Below, piece after piece: positions 1 to 9,831 of a DNA stretch of 64,000 nt. A program made the translations under genes and the position numbers. Under the pieces are notes generated by a model, which saw nothing but the letters and a program-made list of their open reading frames with translations, had not been told where the DNA came from and did not search any database. The number at the start of each line of letters is the position of its first letter. Within the stretch, counting starts at the first letter, position 1. The stretch is from Flavobacterium pokkalii (GTDB taxonomy: Bacteria > Bacteroidota > Bacteroidia > Flavobacteriales > Flavobacteriaceae): the NCBI RefSeq assembly GCF_014596575.1, contig NZ_NASZ01000004.1, positions 124,001 to 188,000 of the forward strand, read 5' to 3'.

Positions 1-68
1 TTTGCATTTTGTGAATAAGCAAAAAAACAAACCAGTAAAACCGTAAAGGTTAAAAATGTATTTTTCAT
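1..68 (-). CDS. 5' end of a secreted protein gene (partial, runs off the window)
   Basis: Reading the minus strand from 68 gives an ATG followed by 21 further codons without a stop, and the gene leaves the window at base 1. The peptide begins MKNTFLTFTVLLVCFFAYSQ, a textbook Bacteroidota type I signal peptide with a short basic start, a hydrophobic core and cleavage near Ser-Gln. It lies 60 bases downstream of the TlpA-type gene on the same strand, so the two are probably co-transcribed. Only the signal peptide is visible, so no function can be given. Confidence 0.6.
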   Translation of the reverse strand, partial: MKNTFLTFTVLLVCFFAYSQNA

Positions 69-128
69 AATGGTAAATCAATAAACCTCCAACAAAAAAA
101 CATATTCTATCGGTGACTTTATTTATTA

Positions 129-2672
129 TTACATCTGTTTCTCTAAAATTTTCTTCAAATCTTCGTTGGAATGTTGCCCTAACTTTGGATTGATAACTTC
201 CCCATTTTTACCTACTAACACATAATGTGGAATCCCGGAAACATTAAATTTTTCGGCTAAGTAATTCCAATCGTCAGTTGATAATCGATAATATTCTCCT
301 TTTATATCCGGAATCATTGCCGAATACGTTTTTTCCGGAGAACTTTGATTGGTTAGATACACAAAAACAATATCTTTCTCTTTCATTTCTTCTTTCAAAG
401 GTTTGATTCTTTCAATTCCGGAACGACAAGGTCCACACCAGGTTGCCCAAAAATCAACATAAACTACTTTTCCTTTATATTTATTCATTATTTCGGCAAA
501 TAATTTATTTGCTTCCGTTTTTGGCGTTTCATTGAGTACATAACCCGTTTTTGATTTATTTGCTTCAATTTTAGCCTGTGTTTCATTATTACATTTTTTA
601 ATATAATCTGCAATAAAAGGGGTTTTTATGGATTGTTGTTCTCGGACCAATTCTTCTTCTGATAAAGGAGTAACCTGATCCACTACTTTATTACAAATCT
701 CCTGAGACTTCATAATATCAGTTGCAAAACCAGCTTTTACATTAAACAATTCAGCTAGTTTTTTATTTCTGAAAGCAGCTCTTTTATCATTATAAATTTG
801 ACTCAAAAGAATTTGATGTTTTTTATAAAAAGAATTAAGTTCTTCATAAACAGAAACATTTTTCTTTATTTGTTCAGGAGATGTCCCTTTTGCAAGTCTT
901 TTTTCTGCCTTTAAAAACTCTTTTTCCTCTTTTGAAATTGGTATATTATTTTTGATTAAATACGCTTCTAAATCTGAAGTATTATAAATACCATCTTTTC
1001 TTATTTCTTTGATTATTTTTTGGTGTTTGGCAAAAAAAGAAACACTTATTTTCCCATATTTTTTATCAAAATCTTTTTGAGCAGGTCGATTTTGAAAAGT
1101 TTCAACATCTTTAAAATCAATCAATAATTGTTGTTCTTCTTTTGTTAAAGAATAACCACTTTTTACGATTTCATCAGCGGTTTCTAAAAACGAATTTGAA
1201 ATATTTCCTATACTTAATAAATCTAAAAACTGCAATCTATTAATAACATTTTGATAACTATGCGTAGAAATTACTGCTAATGGATTATTGATAATGCCAT
1301 CTGTCAAAAATTGATAATAATCTGCCGTAAGAGTATCTTTTTTAAGGCTAATTTCCCTTTGATTATTAGGTATTTTATTTTTTAATCGAAAAGCAGTTTC
1401 TTTATCGCGTTGATAATTCATCATTTGAGCAATAACATTGTATTCTATTTCTAATTTCCCAATTTGATAAGCTTTAGCCTCAATTGCATTTGATTTTCTT
1501 AAAGACTCTAATGCTTCCTGCTTTTTATTTGCTACATTCTGACAATAAACTTTATAAGCTTCCGGATTCTTATCTAAAATAGTACGCATCATGCATTCAT
1601 AATCCGTTCGTCTTATTTTCTGTGTTTTCAATAAATCAGCATTTAGCCTACCCGATTCTCCCATATAAATTGTTCGTTTATCTCCAAACAATTGAAAAAC
1701 ATCTTTTCCTGGTTCTAAATAAACGGAACCATTAAAAATAGGGGAACGCACCCAAACTTCATGCGGATAGTACAATGGAAGTTTTATAGAGAAAAAACCA
1801 TTATCCTTAATTTTGGCAACAAAAGTATTTTGCGCTCCAGTGATAATATCGTCAACGTGAATGGCTATTGTTTTTACAGCAGTCTTAGGGCTATAATTCT
1901 TAATATATCCGCTATATGTTGCTGAATCACTTTTGAAAATAGGTAGTCCATAAGCAATATCAGCGCTGTTTAATTTTGCTATTTCATTTTGAGATTTGTT
2001 AGCAAAAGCAATTAGTGATTTTGGGTTTTCACCAATAAAATAATTTCCTTCTTTCCCTTTTTTAACAAACAAAGTCACTTTTTGATTTTCATGGGTCAGG
2101 TTTACAGAACCATTTCCTTTTTTCAAAGCTACTTTTTCATAATTCCAAACTTGGTTTTTAAAAACCAAATTGTTATCATAAAATCCAATTTCCCAATTAC
2201 CGTTTTCTGCATTAAACCAGTTTCCTTCTAATTCTTTATTAATACCCGATGGGTTAGGTATATCCTGCAATGCAATATCATAAATAAACCAATTCCCTCC
2301 ATCATTTGCCTCACCATATTCAATTTTAGAAACCTTTTTATCCAATTTTCCAAAAATCAATTTATAATTTAAAACACCTGATTCCGGAACAACATTTCCA
2401 CTTTTCAACGAAATGCCTTCGGCGCTTTTTATAAATATTTTTTCTTCATTCGCTACATCTTTAATATAAGTTTGTTTAGGAATGGTAAATTTAAATCCTG
2501 AATACTGAGTAATTTCAAATGAAATGACTGTTGTAGAATCAGTTATTTCAATTTTTTTTATAGATAAATAAGGTGCGGCAGAAAACCCGGTTTTAGGATT
2601 TTCGATTGTTTTTTGTGCGAATATCGTACTGACAGATAAAAGCATTGCAAAGAGTAAAAAGATTTTTTTCAT
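129..2672 (-). CDS. Large secreted TlpA-family thioredoxin-like protein
   Basis: 847 aa with a cleavable signal peptide (ends IFAQ, about residue 20). The C-terminal ~130 residues are a TlpA/ResA-type thioredoxin domain: WCGPC active site at 745-749, with the cis-proline in a GIPHYVLVG context near 815. The family carries out thiol-disulfide exchange in the periplasm or at the cell surface. The N-terminal ~700 residues are lysine- and glutamate-rich; I recognise no named domain there, though large Bacteroidota TlpA proteins often carry a DUF4369-like region. The start is the only Met with a signal peptide. A gene with a similar secretory N-terminus follows at 68. The redox role is inferred from CxxC; the substrate is unknown. 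Confidence 0.85.
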   Translation of the reverse strand: MKKIFLLFAMLLSVSTIFAQKTIENPKTGFSAAPYLSIKKIEITDSTTVISFEITQYSGFKFTIPKQTYIKDVANEEKIFIKSAEGISLKSGNVVPESGVLNYKLIFGKLDKKVSKIEYGEANDGGNWFIYDIALQDIPNPSGINKELEGNWFNAENGNWEIGFYDNNLVFKNQVWNYEKVALKKGNGSVNLTHENQKVTLFVKKGKEGNYFIGENPKSLIAFANKSQNEIAKLNSADIAYGLPIFKSDSATYSGYIKNYSPKTAVKTIAIHVDDIITGAQNTFVAKIKDNGFFSIKLPLYYPHEVWVRSPIFNGSVYLEPGKDVFQLFGDKRTIYMGESGRLNADLLKTQKIRRTDYECMMRTILDKNPEAYKVYCQNVANKKQEALESLRKSNAIEAKAYQIGKLEIEYNVIAQMMNYQRDKETAFRLKNKIPNNQREISLKKDTLTADYYQFLTDGIINNPLAVISTHSYQNVINRLQFLDLLSIGNISNSFLETADEIVKSGYSLTKEEQQLLIDFKDVETFQNRPAQKDFDKKYGKISVSFFAKHQKIIKEIRKDGIYNTSDLEAYLIKNNIPISKEEKEFLKAEKRLAKGTSPEQIKKNVSVYEELNSFYKKHQILLSQIYNDKRAAFRNKKLAELFNVKAGFATDIMKSQEICNKVVDQVTPLSEEELVREQQSIKTPFIADYIKKCNNETQAKIEANKSKTGYVLNETPKTEANKLFAEIMNKYKGKVVYVDFWATWCGPCRSGIERIKPLKEEMKEKDIVFVYLTNQSSPEKTYSAMIPDIKGEYYRLSTDDWNYLAEKFNVSGIPHYVLVGKNGEVINPKLGQHSNEDLKKILEKQM

Positions 2673-2705
2673 AATTTTTTGGTTGTTAATTGACAGACAA
2701 TTTAT

Positions 2706-2750
2706 AAAAAATTATCCTACACAGTATCCTGTACTGTAGGGTAATTTTTT
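2706..2750. other. Strong hairpin upstream of the TlpA-type gene
   Basis: A 16-bp stem (2706-2721 with 2735-2750, one G-T wobble) encloses a 13-base loop. Both outer ends are A/T runs, so it resembles an intrinsic terminator on either strand. It lies between the folD terminator and the start codon at 2672, in the leader or promoter region of the TlpA-type gene. Confidence 0.5.
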
Positions 2751-2816
2751 ATTTTATCCACAATCCAACCCTTAAAATAGAAATGAAGATATTTCATCTT
2801 TAAAAAAATCATAAAA

Positions 2817-2845
2817 AAAGCCTTAAACTTAGCGTTTAAGGCTTT
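2817..2845 (-). terminator. Intrinsic terminator of folD
   Basis: A perfect 12-bp stem (2817-2828 with 2834-2845) and 5-base loop, 24 bases after the folD stop. On the minus strand it is followed by a run of T. Confidence 0.85.
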
Positions 2846-2868
2846 CTATAGAACAATAATTCTTATTA

Positions 2869-3750
2869 CTATTTTCTACTTCTGATTTTTCTTGCCAATA
2901 ACGTATTTTTCAACAACATGGCAATGGTCATAGGCCCTACACCTCCCGGAACCGGAGTGATGAAAGATGATTTTTGGCTTACTCCGTCAAAATCAACGTC
3001 ACCTTTAATTACATATCCTTTCGGATTTGAAGCATCTTCTACTCTGGTAATTCCTACGTCAATAATAACCACTCCGTCTTTTACCATATCTGCTTTTAAG
3101 AATTCTGGCACTCCTAAAGCGGTAATAATAATATCGGCATTTTTAGTATATTCTTCTAAATTTTTAGTTCTACTATGTGTTAAAGTCACAGTTGAATCAC
3201 CAGGATTTCCTTTACGGCTCATCAAAATACTCATTGGACGTCCCACAATATGACTACGACCAATAACTACGGTATGTTTTCCTGAAGTTTCTACTTTGTA
3301 ACGCTCTAACAATTCCATAATTCCAAATGGTGTCGCTGGCAAGAAAGTTTCCATTTCCAGAGCCATACGTCCAAAGTTTGTTGGATGAAAACCATCAACA
3401 TCTTTTTCAGGATTAATTGCTAAAAGGATTTTTTCCTCGTCGATATGTTTTGGCAAAGGTAATTGAACGATGTAACCATCTAAATTATCATCTTCATTCA
3501 GGTCTTTTATTTTATTCAATAAAGCCTCTTCTGTAATGTCTTCTGGCAAAGCAACTAAAGTAGAATCGAAACCAATTTGCTCACAAGAGCGCACTTTGCT
3601 TCCTACATAAGTCAAACTTGCTCCATTATTCCCCACGATAACTGCAGCTAAGTGTGGTACTTTTTCGCCGTTAGCTTTCATTTGTTGCACTTCAGCGGCG
3701 ATTTCTCTTTTAATATCTTCCGAAGTTTTTTTTCCGTCTAGTATTTGCAT
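2869..3750 (-). CDS. folD: Bifunctional methylenetetrahydrofolate dehydrogenase / cyclohydrolase FolD
   Basis: 293 aa, the usual length. FolD oxidises 5,10-methylene-THF with NADP and hydrolyses the product to 10-formyl-THF, feeding purine and initiator-tRNA formylation. The N-terminal catalytic motif carries Tyr48 and Lys52 ([13 protein letters not shown]). The Rossmann domain contains [13 protein letters not shown], and the C-terminal signature PGGVGPMT lies at 268-275. The start gives the family N-terminus MQILDGK. It is followed by its own terminator and lies downstream of ffh on the same strand, about 145 bases away. No unusual residues were seen. Confidence 0.97.
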   Translation of the reverse strand: MQILDGKKTSEDIKREIAAEVQQMKANGEKVPHLAAVIVGNNGASLTYVGSKVRSCEQIGFDSTLVALPEDITEEALLNKIKDLNEDDNLDGYIVQLPLPKHIDEEKILLAINPEKDVDGFHPTNFGRMALEMETFLPATPFGIMELLERYKVETSGKHTVVIGRSHIVGRPMSILMSRKGNPGDSTVTLTHSRTKNLEEYTKNADIIITALGVPEFLKADMVKDGVVIIDVGITRVEDASNPKGYVIKGDVDFDGVSQKSSFITPVPGGVGPMTIAMLLKNTLLARKIRSRK

Positions 3751-3896
3751 CTTTATTTTGAGTTATGAATTATGGGTTATGAGTTAAAAGTAAAATCCTC
3801 TTAAAACTAAAACCGAATAATTCTTTATTGTTATAATTGTGTTTTTAAAACTGGAAGTCTTTTGTAAACTGCTTTCTGCAAACTGAAATCTAAACC

Positions 3897-5252
3897 CTAT
3901 TTCATTCCCGGCATACCAGGCATTCCTTTCATACCACCCATCATTTTCATCAAATTCTTTCCTCCTGGTCCCTGCATCATCTTCATCATTTTGCTCATTT
4001 GGTCAAATTGCTTCATCAGCTGATTTACCTGCTCCACCTTGGTTCCTGAACCTTTGGCAATACGATTTTTTCTTTTCACATCAATCAAAGCCGGTTTTTT
4101 TCTTTCTGCCGGAGTCATCGAATAGATAATGGCTTCGATATGTTTGAAAGCATCATCTTCAATTTGTACATCTTTCATAGCCTTTGAAGCACCTGGTATC
4201 ATTCCTACCAAATCTTTCATATTACCCATTTTTTTCACCTGCTGAATTTGAGCTAAGAAATCGTCAAAACCAAATTCGTTCTTAGCAATTTTCTTTTGCA
4301 ATTTACGGGCTTCTTCTTCGTTGAATTGCTCCTGAGCTCTTTCTACCAGGGAAACAACATCTCCCATCCCCAAAATACGCTCAGCCATACGGTCCGGATA
4401 GAAAACATCAATAGCGTCCATTTTTTCTCCGGTACCCACAAATTTAATTGGCTTATTAACTACTGATTTAATAGATAACGCTGCTCCACCACGGGTATCA
4501 CCATCTAATTTGGTCAAAATAACCCCGTCAAAGTTCAAAATATCATTGAAAGCTTTTGCTGTATTTACTGCATCCTGACCCGTCATCGAATCCACAACGA
4601 ATAAGGTTTCCTGTGGTTTGATAGCATTGTGTACACGAGCAATTTCGTCCATCATTTCCTGATCTACTGCCAAACGACCTGCCGTATCGACAATTACCAC
4701 GTTCATTCCGTTAGCTTTTGCAAAAGCAATTGCATTTTCGGCAATAACAACAGGATTTTTATTATCCGGCTCCGAATAGACATCAACACCTATTTGTTGC
4801 CCCACTACGTGCAACTGATTGATAGCCGCAGGACGATAAATATCACAGGCAACCAAAAGTGGTTTTTTATTTTTCTTTGTTTTCAAATAATTAGCCAATT
4901 TTCCGGAGAAAGTAGTCTTACCGGAACCTTGTAAACCTGACATCAAAATCACTGTTGGTGAACCCTGCAAATTGATTCCTGCAACATCACCTCCCATTAA
5001 TTCCGTCAACTCATCCTTTACTAACTTCACTAACAACTGACCTGGTTGCAAAGTAGTTAACACATCCTGACCGATTGCTTTGTCTTTTACTCGGGCCGTA
5101 AAATCTTTAGCAATTTTAAAATTTACGTCGGCATCCAGTAAGGCACGACGTACTTCTTTTAAAGTATCAGCAACGTTAACTTCGGTAATTTTACCGTGAC
5201 CTTTTAGTATATGAAAAGCTTTGTCTAGTTTATCGCTTAAATTATCGAACAT
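3897..5252 (-). CDS. ffh: Signal recognition particle GTPase Ffh
   Basis: 451 aa. Ffh binds signal peptides of nascent membrane proteins and, with SRP RNA, docks to FtsY. The N domain spans about 1-90. The G domain has the P-loop GLQGSGKTT at 106-114, DTAGRL and TKLDGD. The M domain ends in a methionine-rich tail (MMKMM, MKMMGGMKGMPGMPGM) that contacts signal peptides. The start MFDNLSDKL is the family N-terminus and lies 24 bases from a good TATCTTTG promoter. No SRP RNA gene was recognised nearby. Confidence 0.97.
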   Translation of the reverse strand: MFDNLSDKLDKAFHILKGHGKITEVNVADTLKEVRRALLDADVNFKIAKDFTARVKDKAIGQDVLTTLQPGQLLVKLVKDELTELMGGDVAGINLQGSPTVILMSGLQGSGKTTFSGKLANYLKTKKNKKPLLVACDIYRPAAINQLHVVGQQIGVDVYSEPDNKNPVVIAENAIAFAKANGMNVVIVDTAGRLAVDQEMMDEIARVHNAIKPQETLFVVDSMTGQDAVNTAKAFNDILNFDGVILTKLDGDTRGGAALSIKSVVNKPIKFVGTGEKMDAIDVFYPDRMAERILGMGDVVSLVERAQEQFNEEEARKLQKKIAKNEFGFDDFLAQIQQVKKMGNMKDLVGMIPGASKAMKDVQIEDDAFKHIEAIIYSMTPAERKKPALIDVKRKNRIAKGSGTKVEQVNQLMKQFDQMSKMMKMMQGPGGKNLMKMMGGMKGMPGMPGMK

Positions 5253-5275
5253 GTTTATTTAATTTTATTGAAGTG

Positions 5276-5305
5276 CAAAGATAAACTAATTAGATAATTA
5301 GGCAA
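5276..5305 (-). promoter_or_regulatory. ffh promoter (TTG-N19-TATCTTTG)
   Basis: On the minus strand, TATCTTTG (5283-5276) is preceded by TTG (5305-5303) at 19 bases, matching the Bacteroidota primary-sigma consensus, 24 bases upstream of the ffh ATG. Confidence 0.7.
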
Positions 5306-5354
5306 TTACATAATTAGAATATTGAGCCGCTTTTAAACTTTATTTTAACTCAAA

Positions 5355-5379
5355 AAACGACTCCTTTTCAAAGTCGTTT
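5355..5379 (-). terminator. Intrinsic terminator of argS
   Basis: An 8-bp stem (AAACGACT with AGTCGTTT) and 9-base loop, 12 bases past the argS stop, with a T-run on the minus strand. Confidence 0.75.
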
Positions 5380-5390
5380 CCCACCTGTTT

Positions 5391-7169
5391 TTACATTCTT
5401 TCCGGAACATTAATTCCTAACAAACTAAAGGCATCCGCAATGGTATTAGCCACTCTTTTAGATAACTGCACACGGAATTTTTTAATTTCTAAATCGGCTT
5501 CACCCAGGATAGGCACTGCCTGATAGAACGAATTGTATTCTTTTACCAAATCATAAGTAAAATTAGCAATCAAAGCCGGGCTATGATTTTGAGCCGCATT
5601 TTGAATTACTTCCGGAAACAATTCTAATTGTTTGATTAATTCTTTTTCTTTTTCGTGCAAAGATTCCACTTTAGCATTGTTAGAAAAATCAAAATCCGCT
5701 TTTCTAATAATTGACTGAATACGGGCATAAGTATATTGAATAAAAGGCCCTGTATTTCCGGCAAAATCAACCGATTCTTCCGGGTTGAACAAAATACGTT
5801 TTTTAGGATCTACCTTCAAAATATAATATTTCAAAGCACCCATCCCGATGGTTTTGTATAATTTGGCTTTTTCTTCTTCTGAATAACCTTCCAATTTCCC
5901 TAATTCTTCTGAAATTTGTTGAGCCGTATCACTCATATCTTTCATTAAATCATCGGCATCAACGACAGTTCCTTCACGGGATTTCATTTTTCCGGAAGGC
6001 AAATCAACCATTCCATAGGAAAGATGAAATAAGTTATCAGCCCAGTCAAATCCTAATTTTTTAAGGATTAAAAACAACACTTTAAAGTGGTAATCCTGCT
6101 CATTCCCTACCGTGTAAACCATTCCTCCTACATCCGGCATATCTTTTACCCGTTGAATAGCCGTTCCGATATCCTGCGTCATATAAACGGCTGTTCCGTC
6201 AGAACGTAACACAATTTTACGGTCTAAACCTTCGTCAGTTAAATCAATCCAAACCGAACCATCAGGATCTTTTTCGAAGATTCCTTTTTCTAATCCTATT
6301 TGAACCACATCTTTTCCTAACAAATACGTATTGCTTTCGTAGTAATAACTATCAAAATCAACGCCCATATTTTTATAAGTTGTAGCAAAACCATCATAAA
6401 CCCATTGGTTCATGGTTTTCCAAAGAGCCACTACTTCTGCATCACCAGCTTCCCATTTGCGAAGCATTTCCTGAGCTTCCAAAATCATTGGAGCCTGCTT
6501 TTTAGCTTCTTCTTCCGTTTTCCCTTCAGCCATTAATTGGTTGATTTCCTCTTTGTAGGCTTTATCAAAAGCCACATAAAAATTCCCAACCAATTTATCG
6601 CCTTTCAATCCGGTTGATTCCGGTGTTTGCTCTTTTCCAAATTTTTGCCAGGCTAACATCGACTTACAAATATGAATCCCTCGGTCGTTGATGATTTGGG
6701 TTTTATACACTTTTTTTCCCGAAGCCTTGATAATTTCAGCAACCGAATAACCTAATAAGTTATTACGAACATGCCCTAAATGCAAAGGTTTGTTGGTATT
6801 TGGCGAAGAATATTCTACCATTACCGCCTTGTCATCCGGATTTGGAGTTACAAAACCATATTTTACATTATCCTTAATTCCGTTGAAAAAATTCAAATAA
6901 TAAGCATCCGAAATCACGATGTTTAAAAACCCCGAAACCACATTAAACTTGGCCACCTCAGCCGCATTTTCTACTAAATAGCTTCCAATTTTATTTCCTA
7001 ATTCTACCGGATTGCTTTTTATGATTTTCAACAAAGGAAAAATTACCATCGTAATATCTCCCTCAAATTCCTTACGTGTAGTCTGAAATTCAACTTTATC
7101 GATGGTTACATCAAATAAATCCTGAATCGCTTTTTTTATAGATGGCGTAAGCGCTTGTGATAATGTCAT
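5391..7169 (-). CDS. argS: Arginyl-tRNA synthetase
   Basis: 592 aa from the ATG at 7169 (MTLSQALTP). The enzyme charges tRNA-Arg with arginine. It shows the N-terminal Arg additional domain (about 1-85), the class I HIGH motif as HLGH at 130-133 (NTNKPLHLGHVRNN), and a C-terminal DALR anticodon-binding domain. The KMSK position reads KMKSREG, a relaxed form common in ArgS. The frame stays open upstream to 7262, but those codons cross the promoter (TATCTTTG at 7195-7202) and look nothing like ArgS, so the shorter start is preferred. Confidence 0.96.
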   Translation of the reverse strand: MTLSQALTPSIKKAIQDLFDVTIDKVEFQTTRKEFEGDITMVIFPLLKIIKSNPVELGNKIGSYLVENAAEVAKFNVVSGFLNIVISDAYYLNFFNGIKDNVKYGFVTPNPDDKAVMVEYSSPNTNKPLHLGHVRNNLLGYSVAEIIKASGKKVYKTQIINDRGIHICKSMLAWQKFGKEQTPESTGLKGDKLVGNFYVAFDKAYKEEINQLMAEGKTEEEAKKQAPMILEAQEMLRKWEAGDAEVVALWKTMNQWVYDGFATTYKNMGVDFDSYYYESNTYLLGKDVVQIGLEKGIFEKDPDGSVWIDLTDEGLDRKIVLRSDGTAVYMTQDIGTAIQRVKDMPDVGGMVYTVGNEQDYHFKVLFLILKKLGFDWADNLFHLSYGMVDLPSGKMKSREGTVVDADDLMKDMSDTAQQISEELGKLEGYSEEEKAKLYKTIGMGALKYYILKVDPKKRILFNPEESVDFAGNTGPFIQYTYARIQSIIRKADFDFSNNAKVESLHEKEKELIKQLELFPEVIQNAAQNHSPALIANFTYDLVKEYNSFYQAVPILGEADLEIKKFRVQLSKRVANTIADAFSLLGINVPERM

Positions 7170-7194
7170 TTTGTCTTTGAATTTATAAAGTGCG

Positions 7195-7202
7195 CAAAGA
7201 TA
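7195..7202 (-). promoter_or_regulatory. argS -7 element TATCTTTG
   Basis: A minus-strand TATCTTTG lies 25 bases upstream of the chosen argS ATG. It falls inside the longer possible frame and argues against that start. No clear -33 TTG was seen. Confidence 0.55.
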
Positions 7203-7315
7203 GTCATTATGTAGCGATTTGAAAATTGGAAAACAAGATAAATTTCCATTACTCCAAAGCATTTCCTATAAAATTTTGTAAGATTATATTTTTTTACAAA
7301 AAACAGTACTATGTA

Positions 7316-7347
7316 TTGCAAAGTATTATCCAAAAGATATATATTTG
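7316..7347 (+). promoter_or_regulatory. Promoter of the outer-membrane receptor gene (TTG-N21-TATATTTG)
   Basis: TTG at 7316-7318 and TATATTTG at 7340-7347, 39 bases before the ATG at 7387. Spacing is within the Bacteroidota range. Confidence 0.65.
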
Positions 7348-7386
7348 CATTGTCAACTAAAAACAAAATCAAATAAAAATACAATC

Positions 7387-9753
7387 ATGAAACTAAAACT
7401 TATCTTAATCTGTTTCTTTGGTAATATGATTACTATGGGAGCACAAAATTCGATTCAGCCAAATGAACTCGATCTTCTAGGCAGTATTTCAGGAAAGGTG
7501 ATCGATAAAAAAACGAACGAACCGCTTCCTTTTGTGAACATTGTTATCCAGGAAAATGGCAAAATGATTACAGGCGGTGTTACTTCTGAAAAAGGATTAT
7601 TTTTAATCAAAAATTTAGAATTAACGAAATACGATGTGGAAATTCAGTTCATGGGGTACAAAACCATCAGTAAATCCATCACGCTTTCTTCCAACAACAA
7701 GAACATCAATCTGAACACAATTGCTTTAGAAGAAAATGCCATCGAACTAAAAAGTGTTGAAATTGTAAGCGAAAAATCGATTATTGAACAAAAAATTGAC
7801 CGAAAAGTAATTAACGTCGGGAAAGATTTGATTTCTGCCGGTGCCACCGCATCTGAAATCATGAACAACATTCCTTCGGTGAGCGTTGATCCGCAAACTA
7901 ACGCTATCAGTTTAAGAGGAAATTCGAATGTAAAAATTCTTATTGACGGAAAACCTACTAATATTGATGTGGCCCAGTTATTACAACAAATTCCTTCTTC
8001 TTCTATCAAGCAAATAGAGCTGATTACCAATCCTTCGGCTAAATACAATCCGGAAGGCATGAGCGGAATGATTAATATTGTGCTGAACAAAAACAGTAAA
8101 ATCGGTTTTAACGGAAGCATCAACAACGGACTCACATTTGCGATAACTCCAAAAGTGAATTCTTCTTTTGATGTAAATTATAAAAAAGGAAAAATAAACT
8201 GGTTTGCTAATTACGGATTCAATCATGGCAAATACACTAATTATGGTTATATAAACACAACCGAAGCCGAACTGGAGGATTTTCAAGACTACCGTTTTAT
8301 CGACCAAAACAGCTCTCATTTAGCCAAATTAGGTTTTGATTTTTATAGGAACGAAAAAAACACCATTTCTTTCTACACCAATCAAAATTTCAATCTGGCT
8401 CATGGAAATTCGGACACCAAAATTGATTTTGTTGACCCTAATAAAGCTGATATCCATCAATTATTCAACAATAAAGTAAACAACCATTGGCAAACTTATA
8501 ATCTTGATTATAAAACTAACTTTATAAAAGAAGGCCACACACTTGAATTAGAAATTAATCAACACAACGGAAACAACAAAGAAGACGCCTTTTACAGCGA
8601 TCCCAGAACGAATTACATCAGTATCAAAGGCAATAATACTTTGATTAATTTGGATTATGTTAATCCGCTTTCAGAAAACAGCAAACTGGAATTAGGTGCA
8701 GAAAGCAGAATAGAAAACACTAAAAATAAATTTCTATTAAATGATGCTTATAATTCTGCCTTTAGTTACGACCGAAATATTTATTCCGTCTATGCTACTT
8801 TTTCAAAACAATGGGGAAAATGGAATGCGCAGGTCGGAACACGATTAGAACATTTTGAAGCTGATGCGTTATTTAAAAAAGTAAACGAAAGTGATGTTAC
8901 TTTCAACAATACCCTTTTCAATTTTTATCCGTCGGCTTTTTTAAATTACAATCCTTCCGAAAAAAACAGCTTTAATTTGAGCTTTTCAAAACGTGTAGAT
9001 CGCCCGAGTATCAACCAGTTAAATCCAATACGGGAATGGAGTACTCCGCAAATTGATTCGGAAGGGAATCCGTCTTTACAACCACAATTTACTTATTCTT
9101 ATGAATTAAATTACACCCGAAAACTCAAAATTGGTTCTCTGACAACGGGAGTTTTCTTCCGAAGTATCAATTCAGAAATCACCAGAACCTTATATCAAAA
9201 TCCGGATGATGTTTCTAAACAAATTTTGTCCTACGCTAATCTGAATGATAATAACGCCTACGGTTTTGAAATTTCTTCCAATTTAGATTTCACCAAATGG
9301 TATAGCGCCAATATTAGTATGGATGCTTACCACAAAAAAATAAGAGGAGTAGTTTCAGACGAATCGGTTTCTGCCAATGTAACTGCTTTCAATGCCCGAA
9401 TAAACAATACCTTTAAAGCATCTAAAAATTTGCGTTTCCAATTGTTCAGCATGTACAGAGGTCGCGATTTAGGCTTGCAATTACTGGGAAAACCGATGTG
9501 GAAAACCGATTTGGGTTCCAGCCTTAACATATTAAAAGGAAACGGAACAGTTTCTCTAAAATTCAGTGATATTTTTAAAACCATGCATTATCGTTTTACA
9601 GCCGAAATTCCGAAAGAACAAAACGGACAATTTAACTGGGAAAGCCGTTCGGTTTATGTAGGTTTCAATTACCGTTTTGGCAGTGGAAAAAATAAAGCGG
9701 CACAAAGAAAAACCAGAGATCAAAACGAAGTTCAGGGTGGTGGTATGTTATAA
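7387..9753 (+). CDS. TonB-dependent receptor / outer membrane beta-barrel family protein
   Basis: 788 aa from the ATG at 7387, which begins a signal peptide (MKLKLILICFFGNM...AQ); the frame opens further upstream but crosses the promoter. Domain order: a carboxypeptidase-regulatory-like beta-sandwich (about 30-110, ISGKVIDKKTNEPLPFVNI), a plug domain (about 135-230, with IPSVSVDP, LRGNSNVKILIDGKPT and NPSAKYNPEGMSGMINIVL), then a long beta-barrel of the OMP_b-brl_3 type. It sits in the outer membrane. No TonB box was identified and the substrate is unknown. It is transcribed alone and ends at a shared terminator with fabH. Confidence 0.88.
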   Translation: MKLKLILICFFGNMITMGAQNSIQPNELDLLGSISGKVIDKKTNEPLPFVNIVIQENGKMITGGVTSEKGLFLIKNLELTKYDVEIQFMGYKTISKSITLSSNNKNINLNTIALEENAIELKSVEIVSEKSIIEQKIDRKVINVGKDLISAGATASEIMNNIPSVSVDPQTNAISLRGNSNVKILIDGKPTNIDVAQLLQQIPSSSIKQIELITNPSAKYNPEGMSGMINIVLNKNSKIGFNGSINNGLTFAITPKVNSSFDVNYKKGKINWFANYGFNHGKYTNYGYINTTEAELEDFQDYRFIDQNSSHLAKLGFDFYRNEKNTISFYTNQNFNLAHGNSDTKIDFVDPNKADIHQLFNNKVNNHWQTYNLDYKTNFIKEGHTLELEINQHNGNNKEDAFYSDPRTNYISIKGNNTLINLDYVNPLSENSKLELGAESRIENTKNKFLLNDAYNSAFSYDRNIYSVYATFSKQWGKWNAQVGTRLEHFEADALFKKVNESDVTFNNTLFNFYPSAFLNYNPSEKNSFNLSFSKRVDRPSINQLNPIREWSTPQIDSEGNPSLQPQFTYSYELNYTRKLKIGSLTTGVFFRSINSEITRTLYQNPDDVSKQILSYANLNDNNAYGFEISSNLDFTKWYSANISMDAYHKKIRGVVSDESVSANVTAFNARINNTFKASKNLRFQLFSMYRGRDLGLQLLGKPMWKTDLGSSLNILKGNGTVSLKFSDIFKTMHYRFTAEIPKEQNGQFNWESRSVYVGFNYRFGSGKNKAAQRKTRDQNEVQGGGML

Positions 9754-9780
9754 TTGTAGTTTTAAATAATTCCCTAAAAA

Positions 9781-9810
9781 AAAGTCCGAAGCCTGCCAAC
9801 TTCGGACTTT
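9781..9810. terminator. Bidirectional terminator between receptor gene and fabH
   Basis: A perfect 11-bp stem (9781-9791 with 9800-9810), 8-base loop, with A-run before and T-run after; it serves two convergent genes. Confidence 0.85.
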
Positions 9811-9831
9811 TGATTTATAATCATTCCGGTT

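Noticed and set aside
2918..3253. 111-aa plus-strand frame inside folD
   Set aside because: Antisense to well-conserved FolD codons; no features of its own.
3771..3790. Short TTATGA repeats upstream of folD
   Set aside because: Low-complexity A/T sequence, too short and irregular to call an operator or repeat element.
5391..7262. Longer ArgS starting at 7262
   Set aside because: The extra 31 residues cross a TATCTTTG box and do not look like ArgS; the ATG at 7169 gives the family N-terminus.
7166..7384. 72-aa minus-strand frame upstream of argS
   Set aside because: Overlaps the argS promoter and the divergent receptor promoter; no signal peptide or family motif.
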